Source: Forficula auricularia
Lineage: Eukaryota; Arthropoda; Insecta; Dermaptera; Forficulidae
Reading direction: 5' to 3'
NCBI GenBank assembly: GCA_024734495.1
Contig: JALMQS010000225.1
Coordinates: 12,491,573-12,555,572, forward strand
DNA: 64,000 nt
Shown here: positions 21,501 through 34,329 of the stretch, one piece after another
Layout of the letters: the number at the start of each line of letters is the position of its first letter
How positions within the stretch are numbered: the stretch's first letter is position 1
Notes under the pieces: generated by a model
Seen by the model: the letters and a program-made list of their open reading frames with translations, nothing else
Databases searched by the model: none
What the model was told of the DNA's origin: nothing
Position numbers and translations under genes: made by a program

Positions 21501-22560
21501 TAAATTTTTACTATAAAAAATAGCAAGTACAGCCTCAAAACTTTTTAGTAAAATTACCAGTATTGTAATCTTACAACATATTTTTTAGTAATACGTCGTT
21601 AATTAATATAAGAAAAAAGTAAAATTATAATTTATTTTTATATTTTTGCAATGATTTAATGTAATTTTAGCACTATATTATAGTTTTTTTTAACTATACG
21701 CAATCTTGTAAATTACCTATTATATTTGTATTGTAAATATATAGTAAATATACAATTTTTTTAACGGTGTAAATAGGATAAAAACTTGATATTTAGATGT
21801 TATCAAAATCGTATTAAAATTTAATCTAATGATTATTTTGTAAGTGTCGAATTTATGTGGGGCCATTGATAATTTTTAATCAAAGAATGTGAAGTATTCC
21901 TGTAAATTCCTAAGTAGAATTAGGTTTATTTTTATTTATTTATTTTTCTAATTTATGTCGATTTAAAATGATGGTGTGAGAGCTCAAAGAGGTCATTTTT
22001 AGGTGATTTCTTATTTGTCTGCATTTAGAAAAAGTTAACTTAAAAATTATGGAAAAATTCCAACAATTCGTTTCCTATCAAACGAAAAATAAGTACAAGT
22101 TTGATATCGTTTAACTATACTGTTTCGGTCACAATCGTAGACAATCATTAGTAGTAAATTTAGTATTAGTTTTTGCAGAATGTCAATATTAAGATTTCAT
22201 TTTTCATTCTGAATCCGATTTAAGACGTGAATCTGTGTATGAGAACGAATAAAAAATAAGATGTTTATATATTGAAAATATTCAAAAAACTAATACTACA
22301 TTTACTTGAGGATGGTCTACCAGTTGTATAGTTAATAAAAATAATAATTAGTTGTAATTTACTAAATTGATATTTTATTTCTGACGAGCAACTCTCGAAA
22401 TTTCAAGAATTTGATATTGCAACTATTTTGGGAGTGTGCGGTTTAACTCGCACTTGATCGACTTATTTGTGTAAATTACTGGAACTAATTGTAGAGATTC
22501 CAAACCAAATAAATCATCAACTATTTATTAATAATTTAATATTTTTTAAAACACCCAAAC
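18600..22560. other. Long non-coding stretch
   Basis: Contains a Helitron end (19245..19307), an ATT microsatellite at about 20500..20522, and a mixed-composition patch at 20570..20760 with open frames on both strands but no recognisable protein. Frame 20038..20274 (plus) also has no domain I know. The rest is AT-rich. Confidence 0.35.
19245..19307 (+). mobile_element. Helitron 3' terminus, possibly a mini-Helitron
   Basis: GATGCGACGTC near 19252 is inversely repeated by GGCGTCGCAGC before a terminal CTAG at 19304..19307, followed by T. CCCTTCGGCGG and GCTAGCAA are typical of the Helitron ends seen at 61014 and 47914. The 5' limit is uncertain. Confidence 0.6.
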
Positions 22561-22625
22561 ATCTCTCCGTCGATCACATCGAAATCTGGGTTGATCCTTT
22601 TGTCTATAATAAAATTGTTTCTATT
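22560..22625 (+). repeat. Fragment of the tRNA-like repeat
   Basis: CTGGGTTGATCCTTTTGTCT, then ATAATA, matches the junction between the tRNA-like unit and its tail at 40055..40085. The upstream part is diverged. Confidence 0.55.
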
Positions 22626-22699
22626 CTCTAATTTTAATGTAATATAACTCAAGTTAATGCACCATATCCGTAAAGATCCCAAGAGATTCCAAGTGAATT

Positions 22700-25600
22700 T
22701 CTTTTTGGTGAATATTTTAATATTATCTCATACTTTTTAGAACATCGATTTTAGACGGATTTCTGGGTTTTTGACCATTTTCTTAAAAAGTACTGAATCA
22801 ATTTCGTTCAAAATTGAATAAATTATTAATAATTAATTGTTTTATAATAATTATCAATTTCATATTTTTAAAATTATTTGCTATAAAAGATAAAAGAAAA
22901 TAACACCCAGATATATGAATGATTAATTCATTCCAAAACTGTAGACGGTACCAGTAATTTAGTAAATTTATAATTATCAGAAAAAATAATCCTTAAAATT
23001 GAATATATGAGATTTCCCTGCCGACTGTATTGAGAGAAGCTTCTCTCGATAGATAAAAAAGAGATGGATCTTTAATCAATTTCAAAGCTCATGACACCTT
23101 GTTTTTATAATAAAATAATAAATAATTTGAATTAAAGGCTCAGTTTAATAATAAAATTATTTAGCTAATATCAAGTATTAATATGAAAATAGCTTTCCTT
23201 TGAGCCGTTGGTTGCCAAGCTCAGGGATGTTTGTATATAATACATAGAGTAGTATATTTAAATTATTTTATTTATTTGTTTTTTATATTAAATAATCCCA
23301 CATTTAAATATATATTAAAAGATATTTCAATAGGTAGACTAAATGCTGGACTTGTTGAAATGATGTGATTCTCTTGCAGAGAGGCTTAGTTACAACCTCT
23401 TTCATAAAAAACAGACCAAAAAAATCATAAAGTATATGTATTAATTATTTAATTGAATGATTGAATTATTGATTTATTATATAATCAAAATTTAAATATA
23501 TTAAATCATAATGTTAAAAGATGTATCAATACTATGGACTGAATGGATTTGTTGAATGCAAAAGATAATATCGCTCAGGCCTGGAGGCTTGGATCACAAT
23601 TTCAATTCACAAAACACCAAAAGAAATTATAAATGACAAAAACGATCTTATTTTATCGATTTCATTTATTTTGATGTTCAGCAAATTGGCAATATAATAA
23701 AATATCATTTCAATTAAGAATTTTGTAGTTTAAATGAAAAAATTTAGTTCTTCACTAGGGCAGCGAGTCGATTAGAAATGACAAGGTAATTTTGAAAATG
23801 AATATTTCGCGAGGTCTATTTGCCAGCACCAATAATTTTTAAGAAAAAAATAAAAACCGACTTCAAAAAATTAAATGCAACAAATAAAATAATACACTAA
23901 AAGGTATAAAATAATTATTATCTTATTTAGTTACAACTAAACGACGAAATATTAACATGAAATTACTTTTTGAAGTCGGTGCCAAACTAACTATACGTAT
24001 AAGCGAGCATACCCTCCAAACGTACTAAGTAAGATCCGTCGAGTGCGATTCATAAAAGGTATATGTTTGGCACCAACTTCAAAAAGTAATTTCATGTTAA
24101 TATTTCGTCGTTTAGTTGTAACTAAATAAGATAATAATTATTTTATACCTTTTAGTGTATTTTATTTGTTGCATTTAATTTTTTTCTTAAAAATTATTTT
24201 TATTTTTCTCTTTTTAGTGATGTTATTAATAGTGATCATATCATCAGAACTTGACCAAATTAATATGACAGCATCCCTAAGACACCCCCTTTCGGATAAA
24301 AAAAGAACCATCGAAATCGGTTCATTAACAAAGAGTTTAGGTGTAAACAAACCTAATAAAAAAGGTGAAAAAAATACGAAAAAAAATGGGACCAATCGGA
24401 AGCTAGACTGGACCCAATGCAAAAAAAATTTTCAAAATCGGTTGAGAATTGGCGGAGATATGAGGTAACATAAGCACAAAAAAAAAAAAAAAAAAAAAAA
24501 AAAATTCAGTCGAATAGAGAACCTCCTCCTTTTTTGAAGTCGGTTAAAAAGGGTTTAAATTTTTTCCTCTTCACATATTCAATTAAATATATTAAAATTT
24601 CATATCTTTAAATTATTTTCTTTTATATTTTATATCAACTAGTTTTTATTAGAATATTTGCATTTTAAAGGGTAGATTATTTGAAGTTTAATTAAAAAAA
24701 CGCTAATTACTACTTTGAAATAATTTTTAAAAATATGAAATTGATAAATATTGTAAAACATTTGATTATTAATAAGTATATTCAATTTTGAACGAAATTG
24801 ATTTATTAGTTTTTAAGAAAATGGTAAAAAACTAGAAAACCTTTCAATTCTTCTCTCCGGGAGCGAATCAACTAGAAATGGCAAAAGGTATTATTTTTTT
24901 CTCCTTAGATATTCAAATCTATTAAAATATCTTATCTGAGTGTTATTTTCATTTATCTTTTATACTAAATAATTATTATTAGGAAATTTGCATTTTAAAG
25001 GATAGTTTATTTGAAGTCCAATTTGAAAAAACGCTAATAACACGGTTGAAAATTTTTTAAAAAATATGAAATTAATAGATATTATAAAACAATTAATTAT
25101 TAATAATGTACTTCAATTTTGAAAGAAATCGTTTCAGTACTTTTTGAGAAAATGGACAAAAACAATCTGAATCGTCTCAAAAACGATGTTTTTTGAAAAA
25201 ACGAGATGCCTTTGAAAAAATTTAAAAAAGTCATATGAAACGAAACATTGACTTGTGACATGGAGGTTAATTTTAAAATGTTTCTAAAACGGCCTTTCAT
25301 AGACGGTTTTCTGGGTTTTTGGCGATTTTCTCAAAAAGTACTAAACCGATTCCGGTCAAAATTGAATTAAATCATTAATAATTAATTGTTTTATAATATC
25401 TATTAATTTCATATTTTTTAAAAAATTTGCAACGGAGCTATTAGCGTTTTTTCAAATTGCACTTCAAATAAACTACCCTTTAAAATTCAAATTTTCTAAT
25501 AATAATTATTTGATATAAAAGATAATTGAACCTAACACACAGATCTGAAATTTCAATAGATTTAAATAAATATCTAATGAGAAAAAAAATAAAACTTTTT

Positions 25601-25760
25601 GCCATTTCTAGTTGAATCGCTCAGGGAGAGAAAAAATTGAATCTTTTCATAAAATTTCTTTTAAACTACGAAATTCTTAACCAAAATGCTATTTTCTTAT
25701 ATTAGACAGATACTGTGAACCTCCAGATAGATTAAATCGATAAAATAAGATCGATTTCTT
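22700..25760. repeat. Cluster of inverted repeat copies around a fold-back element
   Basis: A segment with AAAATTGAATAAATTATTAA and a neighbouring TTTCTGGGTTTTT occurs at 22740..22910 and 25300..25475. Its reverse complement is at 24690..24840 and 25025..25165. A second motif, CTAGAAATGGCAAAA, occurs at about 24870 and inverted at 25600, with GATTAGAAATGACAA at 23770. The copies bracket the element at 23852..24550. The class is unknown. Confidence 0.65.
23852..24550. mobile_element. Fold-back element with ACCGACTTC ends
   Basis: Begins near AAAACCGACTTCAAAA and ends TTTTTTGAAGTCGGTTAAAA, so the termini are inverted. Inside, 23852..23990 and 24060..24195 form a second long inverted repeat. 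The right part carries AACCTCCTCC and a long A run at 24480..24503. A 100-codon plus frame (24166..24468) has no clear domain. I associate ACCGACTTCAAAA ends with a widespread insect repeat but cannot name it. Confidence 0.6.
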
Positions 25761-25769
25761 TCTCATTTA

Positions 25770-26829
25770 TAATTCTTTGGTTCTATGTAGTATATTGAGA
25801 GGTGTCGAGATCAGAGAGACATTATTTGTTATTGATTCATATGTCCATTCACTCTACAATATTGGAATATCTCTTTTAACTCGTAAACTATTGATTTTAG
25901 ACATTTCTCTTTTATGAACTTTTCTGTTGGAAATTAAATTTTGTTTAATAAAGGTCATTTTATCAATTTGTGAACTCAAAGGGTTAGGCGCTAATGGTGA
26001 AATTTAAGTGGAAAGTTGGATAAATATTGCTCTAACGCCCTAGGTATCCTACATATAAAAAAATTATAATGAAAAAACATGTTAATAATTTAATTTACTA
26101 AAAGAAATTTCATTATGTATAATTAGCTCAGATGACTATTTAAATATAGAGTAAATAAAAATAATAAATATATAGTAGACAGGATTAAACATTCAAAATT
26201 AAATAATTTTTTCTGAGAAAAGTAAAGATTTTTTTACAAAAATAAAGGCGTTTTATATAAAGGGTGCCCCTTAGATTGAATGTGAAATTTTTTATTTAAA
26301 TTACATATTTTTTGATGCAAAAAATTACCTGGCCAATTCATTGGGCTTGAATTTTTATATTGAAAATATTTACATAACTCGTAAACTATTTATTTTATAC
26401 ATTTCTCTCATATATAGTAAACTTTTCTGATGGAAATTAAATGTACTTTAATAAAAGTCATTATTTGAATTTGTTTACCTCAAAGTGTTAAGCAGTAATA
26501 GTGAAATTTAAGTGGAAAGTTAGATAAATACTCCCTATAAAACTCATTGTCCCCGATAGAAAAATCGAAACTCCATTATTACGAGGCATCACTTATGTAT
26601 TTCTGATTAAATTATTTCGATACTTCCAAAATTTGTCAATTCTACTAAAAAGCAAGTTATCGGATTAGCGAAATTTAAATCTTGTGGTGCAAATCAGCTC
26701 CCTAACTACGCCAATTGTCGCGACCGCCCCATTTTGAGTCACGTATCTAAATTTTGGGGTCGAAAAACATAAAACGACAATGACAATGAAAATATTAAAT
26801 TGGACTGCGACCAAAAATAAATTCTAAAT
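25770..26829. other. Non-coding, diverged tandem-like pair
   Basis: Segments near 25870..26030 and 26380..26530 share AACTCGTAAACTAT and CATTTCTCT, then AAATTTAAGTGGAAAGTT. They are two diverged direct copies about 500 bp apart. No gene. Confidence 0.45.
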
Positions 26830-28400
26830 AAGCTGATGTAGCCATCCACATAACTTTACCATACACCTGTCCCCTCTCGCCCCTATTTTTGAACCCCTCC
26901 TCTTTTGGGTCACGATCAATTTCACACAATGAGACATTTTCGTAAGGTCATATAGCGTGCATAGGCGAAATTTCGTACAAATCGATGAAAGGGTCTAGCA
27001 TAGGCTTCAGCAACCTATGACCCGCGGGTCACCAAGTGACCTATTTGATAATTTCAAGTGACCCACTTGAGTTCCGTAAAAAAATCACCTATAATCTTCC
27101 AGCACTTTGCGATAATTGTGTTAGCATTTATTCATATATAAAGTACCATATTTTATACAGGAAAATAAAATAAATTTTTAAATAGTTTTGTTACCAGCCA
27201 CAATTACGCTACATCTCCCAATTTTGTTGGTGCTCTTAGCATTGGTAGCGAGGAAAACCCGCTATAGTCGGCGAATTTTTTAAAAACCCATTCATAAACT
27301 GTCCCAAATATTTAATTATAAACTTCGTTAATAAAAACCAAATATTTGAGAGGATTAAAGAAATTCCACTAGCAACCAGAACAGTTCATCATCGGATTGA
27401 AGATATGCCCAAAATTAATGACGCACAGGTCAAAAATGATTGTTTAGCCATGTAATTAGCATTGCATTCTATGATAGTACAGAAGTATATTAGTATGGCT
27501 AGGCTAGCGTTTATTACAAAAATAAATATGGGTACTTTTATGTTTTGTTTAAGCAAAAAAATCCATAGTTATAAGTCATATATGGTACATATCATGCAAA
27601 TTGTTATTATATATTCAATAGAATTTATCTTAAGATTTTAAAATGAAAAATACCCACTGACCCGAAAAGTCTTTTTAATTGTAATATTTTGGTTGATTTT
27701 GACCCACAGTTAAAAAAGGTTGCCGACACCTGGTCTAGGACTTATATTGATAGTTCTACTTTTTTGCGGAATTTAACAGAACAAAAGTCACATTGATAAC
27801 TAGATACATATCGGTGAAGTTAACATAAAGCTTGTAAAAATTAAATATTTTTTTTATTTTTAAAAATTTAATAGTAGTCAGTTTTTTATTTTTATGTACT
27901 TATTTTCGACTAACGCTTATCTTTGGTTAATTAGTTATTATTTATTACAACTTTTGTAATTACAATCTTTTATTTAATTTGCAAAGTTCGTATTTTGTTT
28001 TTTTGGTTCCAAATATCTTTTCGAATTTTAACTCACTTTTTATTATCCGATCGAACTGACATTTTCCATTCATATTTAGTTCCCGAGACAATACAATGTG
28101 AAAGAAAAACCAACCACCCAAAATGGGGGAAGGGTCAAAAATTACAATTCTTAACCTTTAGACCTACGTGAACAAAGTTTTGTACACTTACTATCTGTGC
28201 CTCTAGAAAACTAGCCAAAATGGGGGGGGGGGGGGGGGTCAAAAATGAAAATTATAATTCTTTGAACCTGCCTGAACTTATTTTCTACACGTAATCTGTT
28301 GAGGCCTCGAGTACTAGAAATGCAAAACTAAACCAAATTTTTTACACTTAAATCTGTGGACGCCAAGAATACTAGAAACGCAAAAGCGACGAGTCCTATT
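26830..28400. mobile_element. Family H element, copy 2, split by a hAT insertion
   Basis: Starts GCTGATGTAGCCATCCACAT, then ACTTTACCATACACC. The sequence before 27000 and after 27740 matches the uninterrupted copy at 30720..30790 (GACTTATATTGATAGTT), so the hAT at 27001 entered this copy. The region 28110..28400 carries the CAAAATGGGG...AATCTGTG modules and a 15-G run. The right end is not clear. Confidence 0.55.
27001..27732 (+). mobile_element. hAT element remnant, 732 bp
   Basis: Left end TAGGCTTCAGCAACC and right end GGTTGCCGACACCTG are inverted (11 of 15 match). They are flanked by 8-bp near-identical duplications GTCTAGCA (26993..27000) and GTCTAGGA (27733..27740). On the plus strand near 27360..27430 the frame reads TRTVHHRIEDM, then PKINDAQV, like the R-T-V-x-R-R-I-x-D-M stretch of SCAND3/ZMYM-type hAT transposases. 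It is broken by stops. Confidence 0.75.
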
Positions 28401-30005
28401 CTAGTTGTGCAGATTATTATTTTATTATTATTGGTTATGGTATAATTACTTTAAAACTATTTTTATTATTGATATAGAGAAATTCAGAAAAGTTTTAACA
28501 CGTTAAATAAGAATGAAAATTTAAAGAGATGTGCCGAAGGACATTATAATTGCATTTAACCAAAAATCGTACAATCTGCTACATTTTAAATTCATTTTGC
28601 ATAACATTAAATTTCAATTGGCTGATCTCGCATTTGAAATGAATGAATTTTCAGAAAATAATGAAGTGAAAATAATAAATAAATAAAATAAATAAGCTAG
28701 CATTTATTTTCCAAATTTTCGGGGAACTAAAACAGGCATGCAAATTAATATGTACAAGTTGTCAGTTATTATATTGTTAGTTAATTTTCCGATCCACCAA
28801 TTACTTATTGGTATACTTATAGCTGATAAATGAATGCTAAAGGGTTTAATATATTTTACATCTTACATCTAATCCCCTTGGAACTAAGTAATGTGCCTCT
28901 TGGGTGGTGGGTGTGCTCATAGTTTGAGAATCTTGTAAGGATGGTAAAATCCAAATTTTGATATAAACTAAACATTAATAAGATAAATCACCGTTTTAAG
29001 ACGTTGATTTCATGGGGTTTTTTTTTGTAAAGCGTTGAATTTTCGAAAATATCCTTTTTGAAAAATAATAATAATAATAATAATCTTCAATAAATTAAAT
29101 ATTAAACGAAGTAAATAATGTGAATATTTTCAAATTAAAATTAATACGAATTTTTCATTTCGATAAGGCGCTTAAAAATATTAATTTATACTAGTCTCTA
29201 TTCATAGAGTGTTTTTTTAATTATACTCTTTATAAATTTTCGGTATAGAAACAAAATAAATGATTAAATTTGGTATGTATTAGTTATGTTTTACATCATT
29301 TGAAACTTTTCATTTCACTTTTAAATGTTACTAATTAATGGTATTCAATGATTTGTGAGAATGAAATTGTATTTGAATAAATATTAATTTTTTTTGAAAC
29401 CTATAAATATTAGGTATATAGCTTAATATCTCAACAAAAATAGATAATTAAATTAATTAAACTACTTACTTTTAGTTGGAATCCGAAATTCTTCAACTTA
29501 TAAGATTCACATACATTCTTATAAAACTTAAAAAATCACTCGAGCCCAACATTATGTACATTTTTTTTTCTAATTAAACAATTTTAATGAGTATCCATAA
29601 TCTACTTAAATCAATATTCAATAAATATAATAAATTGTTTCAATTGATTATTTTACAAATATAAGACTCAGTCTTTGATTGAGAGTCCTTGTGAATCCTA
29701 CATTCTAATTATGAAATGTTAGTTCTTTTGGAACAAATTCAAATCAAAAATGAAAAATAAATATAAGTATACCTGTTTATTTAATTTTTTCTATTTAGAA
29801 TGCAATTAATTTTTTATTACCGCTATTTATTGAAATATAGTATACTTTAAAACTACTAAACAAATTTTTATTTAATACATTTTCTATTTTTGTGATTAAA
29901 ATAACTAAAAATAATAGTAATCTATAATATAAATGAAAATTTAAATTTTTATTTATTTTGATCGAAATGTATAAATCTTTGAAAAATTATTAAAATATTC
30001 ATGGA
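28401..30005. other. Non-coding, nothing recognised
   Basis: Very AT-rich, with an AAT microsatellite at 29065..29083. No reading frame of note. Confidence 0.35.
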
Positions 30006-30242
30006 TTGCCCCATTTAGGATCAGGATCATGTGAGATGGGGTGGTATCATTTACAATTAATGTTTTTTATAAACTTTAATTTTCTACTTAAAATAATATT
30101 TGTTTATCCTTCCAAACCTGAGTATGGTCACTTTGAGATACGTCAGCTGGCTCTCGAATACCTTCCTTTGATTCAGCGGCAAGCTGCTCTGCACCCGGGC
30201 AATAGCATTTGTCACTCATTGTGCGAAAAAAGTTCAACTTAG
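30006..30242 (+). CDS. Open frame, possible exon, unrecognised
   Basis: The second half of the frame (about 30110..30239) is richer in GC than its surroundings. It reads KPEYGHFEIRQLALEYLPLI, then QRQAALHPGNS. This looks protein-like, but I cannot assign a family and see no clear splice sites apart from a weak upstream pyrimidine tract. It could be an exon of an undetected gene or a fossil. Confidence 0.25.
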   Translation: MPHLGSGSCEMGWYHLQLMFFINFNFLLKIIFVYPSKPEYGHFEIRQLALEYLPLIQRQAALHPGNSICHSLCEKSST

Positions 30243-30458
30243 ATAGCTATAAAATTATATTTATTATTTTTACTTCTAGTTTTTAAATTCTTTTAATATA
30301 TAGAAGCTCACCTTGAAAATGTAATATAGACAAAAATTATAAACATGTTTCCATGACTACAATGAATGAAATAAAATATTGATTGATTAGTGCTTGTCCA
30401 AAAAATAAACTCCAAAGAAATAATTGATCTTTCAAAACCCCTTATTTATACAAAATAA

Positions 30459-31000
30459 ACTGATGTGTCCATCCACATGAGTTTACCATAAACCTGGGTC
30501 TTCTCTTATGGGAGGTTCTTTTGTAAATAATTATAAATGATTTACAAAAGAACCTCCACCTCTTAATTTTGGGCCCATTAGCAATTAATAATTTCTCCTT
30601 TTAATTATGAGATAATTTTATTAGAAATATCACCTTTTTTTCGATTTTTGTTTGAAAATATTTTTGACCCCTCACCTTCAATTTCACTTAGTGAGTCATT
30701 TTCATAAGGTCTTATAGGGTTTATGTGCAAAATTTCGTCTTCCATTAAACGCTCTAAGACTTATATTGATAGTTTTAATTTTTTGAACCCTCCCCCTCCC
30801 CCCCGCCAATTTCGGCCCCCGAAAAAATCAATAACTCTTTTTTATTCTAGGTTCATTTTATGCTATATTTCATTTTTCTCGGGTTTTTTTTAGTATGAAA
30901 ATTTTATAATTTTAATTTCCCCTCTCGCATTAATTTGTGGTTCGATTTCAACCAAAATCTAATCAGCTCTTAATCTCAAAGGATCAAAACCTCTTCCTAT
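30459..31000. mobile_element. Family H element, copy 3
   Basis: Starts CTGATGTGTCCATCCACATG, then AGTTTACCATAAACC, and shares AATCTAATCAGCTCTTAATC (30957..30976) with the copies at 9508 and 43957. It holds a hairpin of GGAGGTTCTTTTG with CAAAAGAACCTCC at 30530..30560. The 3' terminal repeat was not found. Confidence 0.55.
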
Positions 31001-32057
31001 GGCCTGTCTCAGGGATTTTTTCATAATAATTTGTTCGAATTTTTATGCCAACAACAATTTAATTTAGAAAAGAATATGTTCTTAGCCATTGTATTTATTA
31101 TTTATTAAATTATTATACAACAAATTCTTAGAGACAAAGACGTCGGGAAGTTTCCCTTGTATTTTCATTCGAAAATAAATATTTCATATTTCATATATAA
31201 TAATATACTATTATTTGCATTAATTTTGAATGAATTTTAGTTATGAAATAAAACAAGTATTTTTTATGATATTTTTGTAAATTGCATACATTTTAACCCT
31301 TTTTACAAAAAGGGAAAGCTGCCACCCACATGGATAGATAAATAAATAATAATTAAAGGAATATAATTTTGATCCCAAATTACATATTAATATACTCATA
31401 GAGTGATAATTTAGAAATTTAAAATATTTTCTTTATTTTCAAATATCTAATACACTCAGAAATACTATTTCAAATTTGAAAAAAAAAAAAAAATAATGAA
31501 CGTATATTCAAACTATCTCTCAAGGCTAGACGTGTTTTGAAACAAATAGGAGACACGGTATTTGTAGCAAAATACGTCTACACTTGAGATAAAATATCTC
31601 GTAAATTGTTGAAAGACTTTTCGAAACAAATACAATGTCTCCAATACTGCAATTTGTTTTAAATCAAAGTCTCTGTGTAAAAATTTCGACAAATATTTGT
31701 ATTTAAGAAAAAAATATACAAAATTTGTAAATCTGGAAAGTTCGATATTGACTCATGCTTTAGATCAGAGACTCATGCATTAGATCAGAAACAGAAAATA
31801 GATTGAAGTTTAGAGGGGAATTATGAAATATAAGAGGATTATTTTTAAAAGTGAATTATTTATTTATTTACTATTGAATGTTATTTTTTTTTATCTAAAA
31901 TTGAAATTTTATTATCTATCCATGTGAAATAATTTTATTAAACTGAAAATATAAAGGCCAAATTGCCTCAAACCAATATTCAAAATAGAAAAAAGAAAAA
32001 AGAAAAGATTTCGAAAATTGTATAAGTATATACAATTTTTAGTTTTAGTTAATTTAT
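31001..32057. other. Non-coding, nothing recognised
   Basis: AT-rich, with long A runs near 31480. Nothing supports a gene. Confidence 0.35.
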
Positions 32058-32700
32058 TTATTTCTATTAAATCTAAATATTAGTATTAGTTGGACCAGCA
32101 CCTAACTGAAAAAAAAAAAAAAAAATGATATTAGTAAAATAATATAGTAACTTTAAATTATTTTTTATATAAATATTTGAAATAATACTTTATTTAATAT
32201 ATTATTTATCTTATGTGATCTTTTTAAAAAAACTTGAAAAAAGAAATATCAAAAATTTAGAATAGGTATTTCTTAATTAATACAGTAGGTAGCTAGGTAT
32301 TAAAAATATATTTTACCTTAACAGCCAACGCCTCGTGAATGGACCTAGAATGCTGACCAAACAGGAACACACTACACGCGCGGACAAGTAAAAATATACT
32401 CGCGATTCGATTTGAAATGGAAAGGGTAGGAAATTAAAGGTAAAAATGAATTCAAGCTGGAAAAGATAAAGGATTTGACTTTCCAGAAAATAAGAAAATC
32501 AAATACTTAATCTAAATGTTAGTATTAGTAGGACGAGCGCCTACCTGAAAAAATAAAAAATATTATTAGTAAAATAATATAATGAATTTAAAGTATTTTT
32601 CTATACAAATATTCCCAATAAAACGATATTTAATATATTTGTTTTATTTGATCTTTTTTTGAAAAACTCGAAAAAAAATATTTGTAAAATTTAGAGTAAT

Positions 32701-32973
32701 AAGATTGGAATAATTTTTGGATACGGATTGATAAGTGGAAATTGAGTTATATAATTATTATAATTCTGCTGAGAATAAAATACAATATATTATTGTTACT
32801 GCCACTGAAAGAGGAGACTTAGGGGAATGTCGCATTACATTTTCTTCACTGACTTTTCAAAACCCTGAAGAAGGAGGGAATAGACTCCGAAACGTCGGTT
32901 TTATGAATAAAAAGATAGTGTAAATTATCTTCTTTTTTTGGACTGCCTCATCGATACCCACTCAATTTAGAGT
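32701..32973 (+). mobile_element. Single-unit hammerhead element (family A), 273 bp
   Basis: Begins AAGATTGGAATAATTTTTGG and ends CATCGATACCCACTC. It is flanked by an exact 13-bp duplication AATTTAGAGTAAT at 32688..32700 and 32974..32986. It interrupts a tandem-repeat unit whose empty version exists next door, which confirms the ends. It contains one hammerhead and no coding sequence. The variable-length duplication fits retroposition by a reverse transcriptase supplied in trans (inference). Confidence 0.87.
32859..32902 (+). ncRNA. Hammerhead ribozyme (family A), intact core
   Basis: AAAACC, CTGAAGA (32865..32871), stem II GGAG/CTCC (one pair shorter than at 390), GAAA at 32889..32892, CGTC, GGTTTT. 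Stem I AAAACC/GGTTTT is perfect. Predicted cleavage follows 32896. Confidence 0.83.
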
Positions 32974-34329
32974 AATATTTCTTATATATTTAATTATAAG
33001 AATAGAGTATTATAAAGATATATTACCTTAAGAGCTGTCTTGAGCCTGAACCTGGGATTCTGTCTCCACAGGAGCACACTCATCTTCGCGCACAATAAAA
33101 AATATACTCTCGATTCGATACAAGATGGAAAAAGTAAGGGATTTAAGGTAAAATGGGAGGATGATTTGATTTTCCAGAAAATAAGAAAATCAAATACTTA
33201 ATCTAAATTTTAGTATTAGTAGGACGAGCACCTACCTGAAAAAAGAAAAAAATAATATTAGTAAAATAATTTAGTATCTGTAAAGCATTTTTTATATAAA
33301 TATTAAAATAATATTTCATTTATTTTATATGATCTTTTTTAGAAAAATTTGAAAAAAGATATATAAAAAATTTAGAATAGATATTTCTTAATTATTTCAT
33401 TATAATAATACAGTTGCTATGTATTAAAAAGATATCTCGCCTTAACAGTCAACGTCTCGGGCCTGGTCCTGGGGTGCTGACTCCAGAGAAACACACGCAC
33501 ATACACTCGCGCACAAGTAAAAATATATTCGCGATAGGTTTCGGTTTCGAAGGAATAAGAATGTGAGATAACACCTATTAAATTGGGGGAGGATTAGGAA
33601 TAGGACATGATTCTCTTGATAAGGAATCATGAGCTCACGTGGGCAGAGAGGTCAGGCCCTGAAGTAGTTCTGTACTTCTTTATCTAAATTATATAGCCAA
33701 GAAGTACACACCTAGCCGTTCTTCCAGTATTAAAAATAATTTACTATAAATAAAATTTTAACTTTTATATTTTAAAAGAGAAAAAATTTAATTTTTAGGA
33801 CAAATTCTAGGATTTAGGTAGAAATATTTTTATATTGTGATATCAGAGGGGATTTTTTTTTAAATTAATTGATTTATTTCTACTAAATCTAAATGTTAGC
33901 ATTAGTAAGACGAGCAACTACTTGGAAAAAGAAAAAAAATGATATTAGTAAAATAATATAATCAACTTAAAGTAATTTTTATAAAAATATTCGCAATAAA
34001 ATTATATTATTTCAAATATTATCTATTTTATTTGATTTTTATGAAAAACTCGAAATAATTAACATGAACAATTTAGACTATTTCTTAATTATTTCATTAT
34101 AAGAATCCAGAATTAAAGAGATATCTTACCTTAAAAGCCAACGTCTCCTGCCTGGACCTGGAATACTTTGACCCCCCACCAACACACTGACCCTCTCACA
34201 CAAGAATAAATATACTCGAGATATATTTCGATTTCGAAGAAAAAAGATTTGAAAACACACGGATTAAATCTGGATAGGATTAGGGATAGGACATGATTTT
34301 TTTTTATTCTATGCAAATAATTAATTAAA

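Larger units (their letters stand above)
32058..34320. repeat. Four tandem units of about 440-690 bp
   Basis: Anchors of the type TTAGTATTAGTAGGACGAGC lie at about 32080, 32517, 33208 and 33895. Each unit continues with ATATTAGTAAAATAAT, TGATCTTTTT, TTTCTTAATTA, then a more GC-rich block (CCTTAA...GCCAACGCCTCG, ACACAC, TACTCGCGAT). The second unit is longer because a family A ribozyme element (32701..32973) inserted in it. Short minus frames at 33442..33630 and 34131..34316 are homologous stretches of units 3 and 4 and are probably not coding. Confidence 0.8.
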
